DNA of 6,185 nt from Nitrososphaeraceae archaeon. Lineage in GTDB: Archaea > Thermoproteota > Nitrososphaeria > Nitrososphaerales > Nitrososphaeraceae. The notes beneath the pieces are model-generated. The model made no database searches. It was not told where the DNA came from and saw only the letters and a program-made list of their open reading frames with translations. Made by a program: the position numbers and the translations under genes. This document shows, in pieces, positions 5,885 through 6,185 of the stretch (the first letter of the stretch is position 1; the number at the start of each line of letters is the position of its first letter). The DNA lies in assembly GCA_025449515.1 (NCBI GenBank), contig JANWJI010000100.1, positions 1 through 6,185 of the forward strand. Reading direction: 5' to 3'.

Positions 5885-6185
5885 TTGCAAAGGTGGCCGA
5901 ACCAGTCTAGAGATCTGACAGCATTTCATGAACAACAAGCCGCGAACAGTGTGATTAGGTTAGTACGATATAACGATGCAAATCCTAATTTCTTCTTTTT
6001 ACATAGTAAGAGTAGGTTCTAAATAATTTTTTTAACCAGATAACACGTGAATTGATTGAATGATGATGTGAAGACCAGATTTCAGTTATTCTGGTTTTAA
6101 ATTTCGTTCAGGTTCAAGCATATGTCTTCAGCCAATCCTGCAATCAACATAGAACGCAGATTTCCCTAGATTGTGCCTTCACACC
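5885..6185. other. Spacer without a supported gene
   Basis: I see no convincing coding frame, tRNA or rRNA here. All frames contain stops at short intervals. The longest plausible piece is an 17-codon minus-strand frame (6150-6097), too short to call. There is a T7 run at 6027-6033, a short imperfect hairpin (6-bp stem ACCAGA/TCTGGT, 6074-6095) followed by TTT, and a box C-like ATGATGA at 6060-6066 with no CTGA box D partner. A neighbouring promoter or an unrecognised small RNA could lie here. Confidence 0.5.

Noticed and set aside
5887..5935. tRNA-like start (ggtggccgaacc) in the right spacer
   Set aside because: It resembles the 5' part of a tRNA-Ser/Leu, but there is no matching acceptor stem, anticodon arm or T-arm (no GGTTCGA-type loop) downstream.
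6074..6098. Hairpin ACCAGA/TCTGGT followed by a few Ts as a terminator
   Set aside because: A 6-bp stem with a 10-nt loop, a very short T run and no gene clearly ending nearby could easily be chance.
6060..6120. Possible C/D box small RNA on the plus strand
   Set aside because: A box C match (ATGATGA, 6060-6066) is present, but no CTGA box D or D' follows at a usable distance.
6097..6150. 17-codon minus-strand frame near the right edge (MLIAGLAEDICLNLNEI)
   Set aside because: It looks protein-like but is too short. An in-frame TAG lies six codons upstream and no homologue is known, so it could be a remnant at most.

Overview
This window is most likely chromosomal DNA from an ammonia-oxidising archaeon of the Thaumarchaeota (Nitrososphaerota). 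The evidence is an archaeal class I lysyl-tRNA synthetase, a stand-alone archaeal Elp3, a PurM that closely resembles the thaumarchaeal form, AT-rich TATA-like elements about 25 nt upstream of likely leaderless starts, poly-T termination and wide spacers. The large spacers and the insertion sequence fit the soil Nitrososphaera/Nitrosocosmicus side better than compact marine lineages, but this is inference. Every well-supported gene lies on the minus strand, so transcription runs from right to left.

From right to left: 5592-6185 is a spacer of about 600 bp with no gene I can support firmly. It holds one doubtful 65-codon plus-strand ORF. purM (4510-5562) encodes a complete purine-biosynthesis enzyme with a leaderless-type promoter and a palindrome plus T-tract terminator. 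A spacer of about 400 bp (4103-4509) follows. It contains a doubtful 61-codon ORF and the likely promoter of the next operon. elp3 (2447-4102) and lysS (817-2442) come next, only 4 nt apart, then an unrecognised 153-codon ORF (328-789) 27 nt after lysS. The left edge (1-316) is the 5' end of an IS6-like insertion sequence. Its outer tip is visible and its transposase frame is broken.

Functionally, Elp3 starts the cm5U-type modification of wobble U34 in tRNAs, and tRNA-Lys(UUU) is a classic target of that pathway in other organisms. LysRS charges tRNA-Lys. The tight elp3-lysS pair therefore looks like a small tRNA-maturation and charging operon, and the unknown 153-codon ORF may be its third member. 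PurM belongs to purine synthesis and is separated from this operon by a terminator. I see no CRISPR array, tRNA, rRNA or defence system. The points most worth checking are the orphan ORF after lysS, the frameshifted IS, the in-frame open stretches after purM and the start site of elp3.
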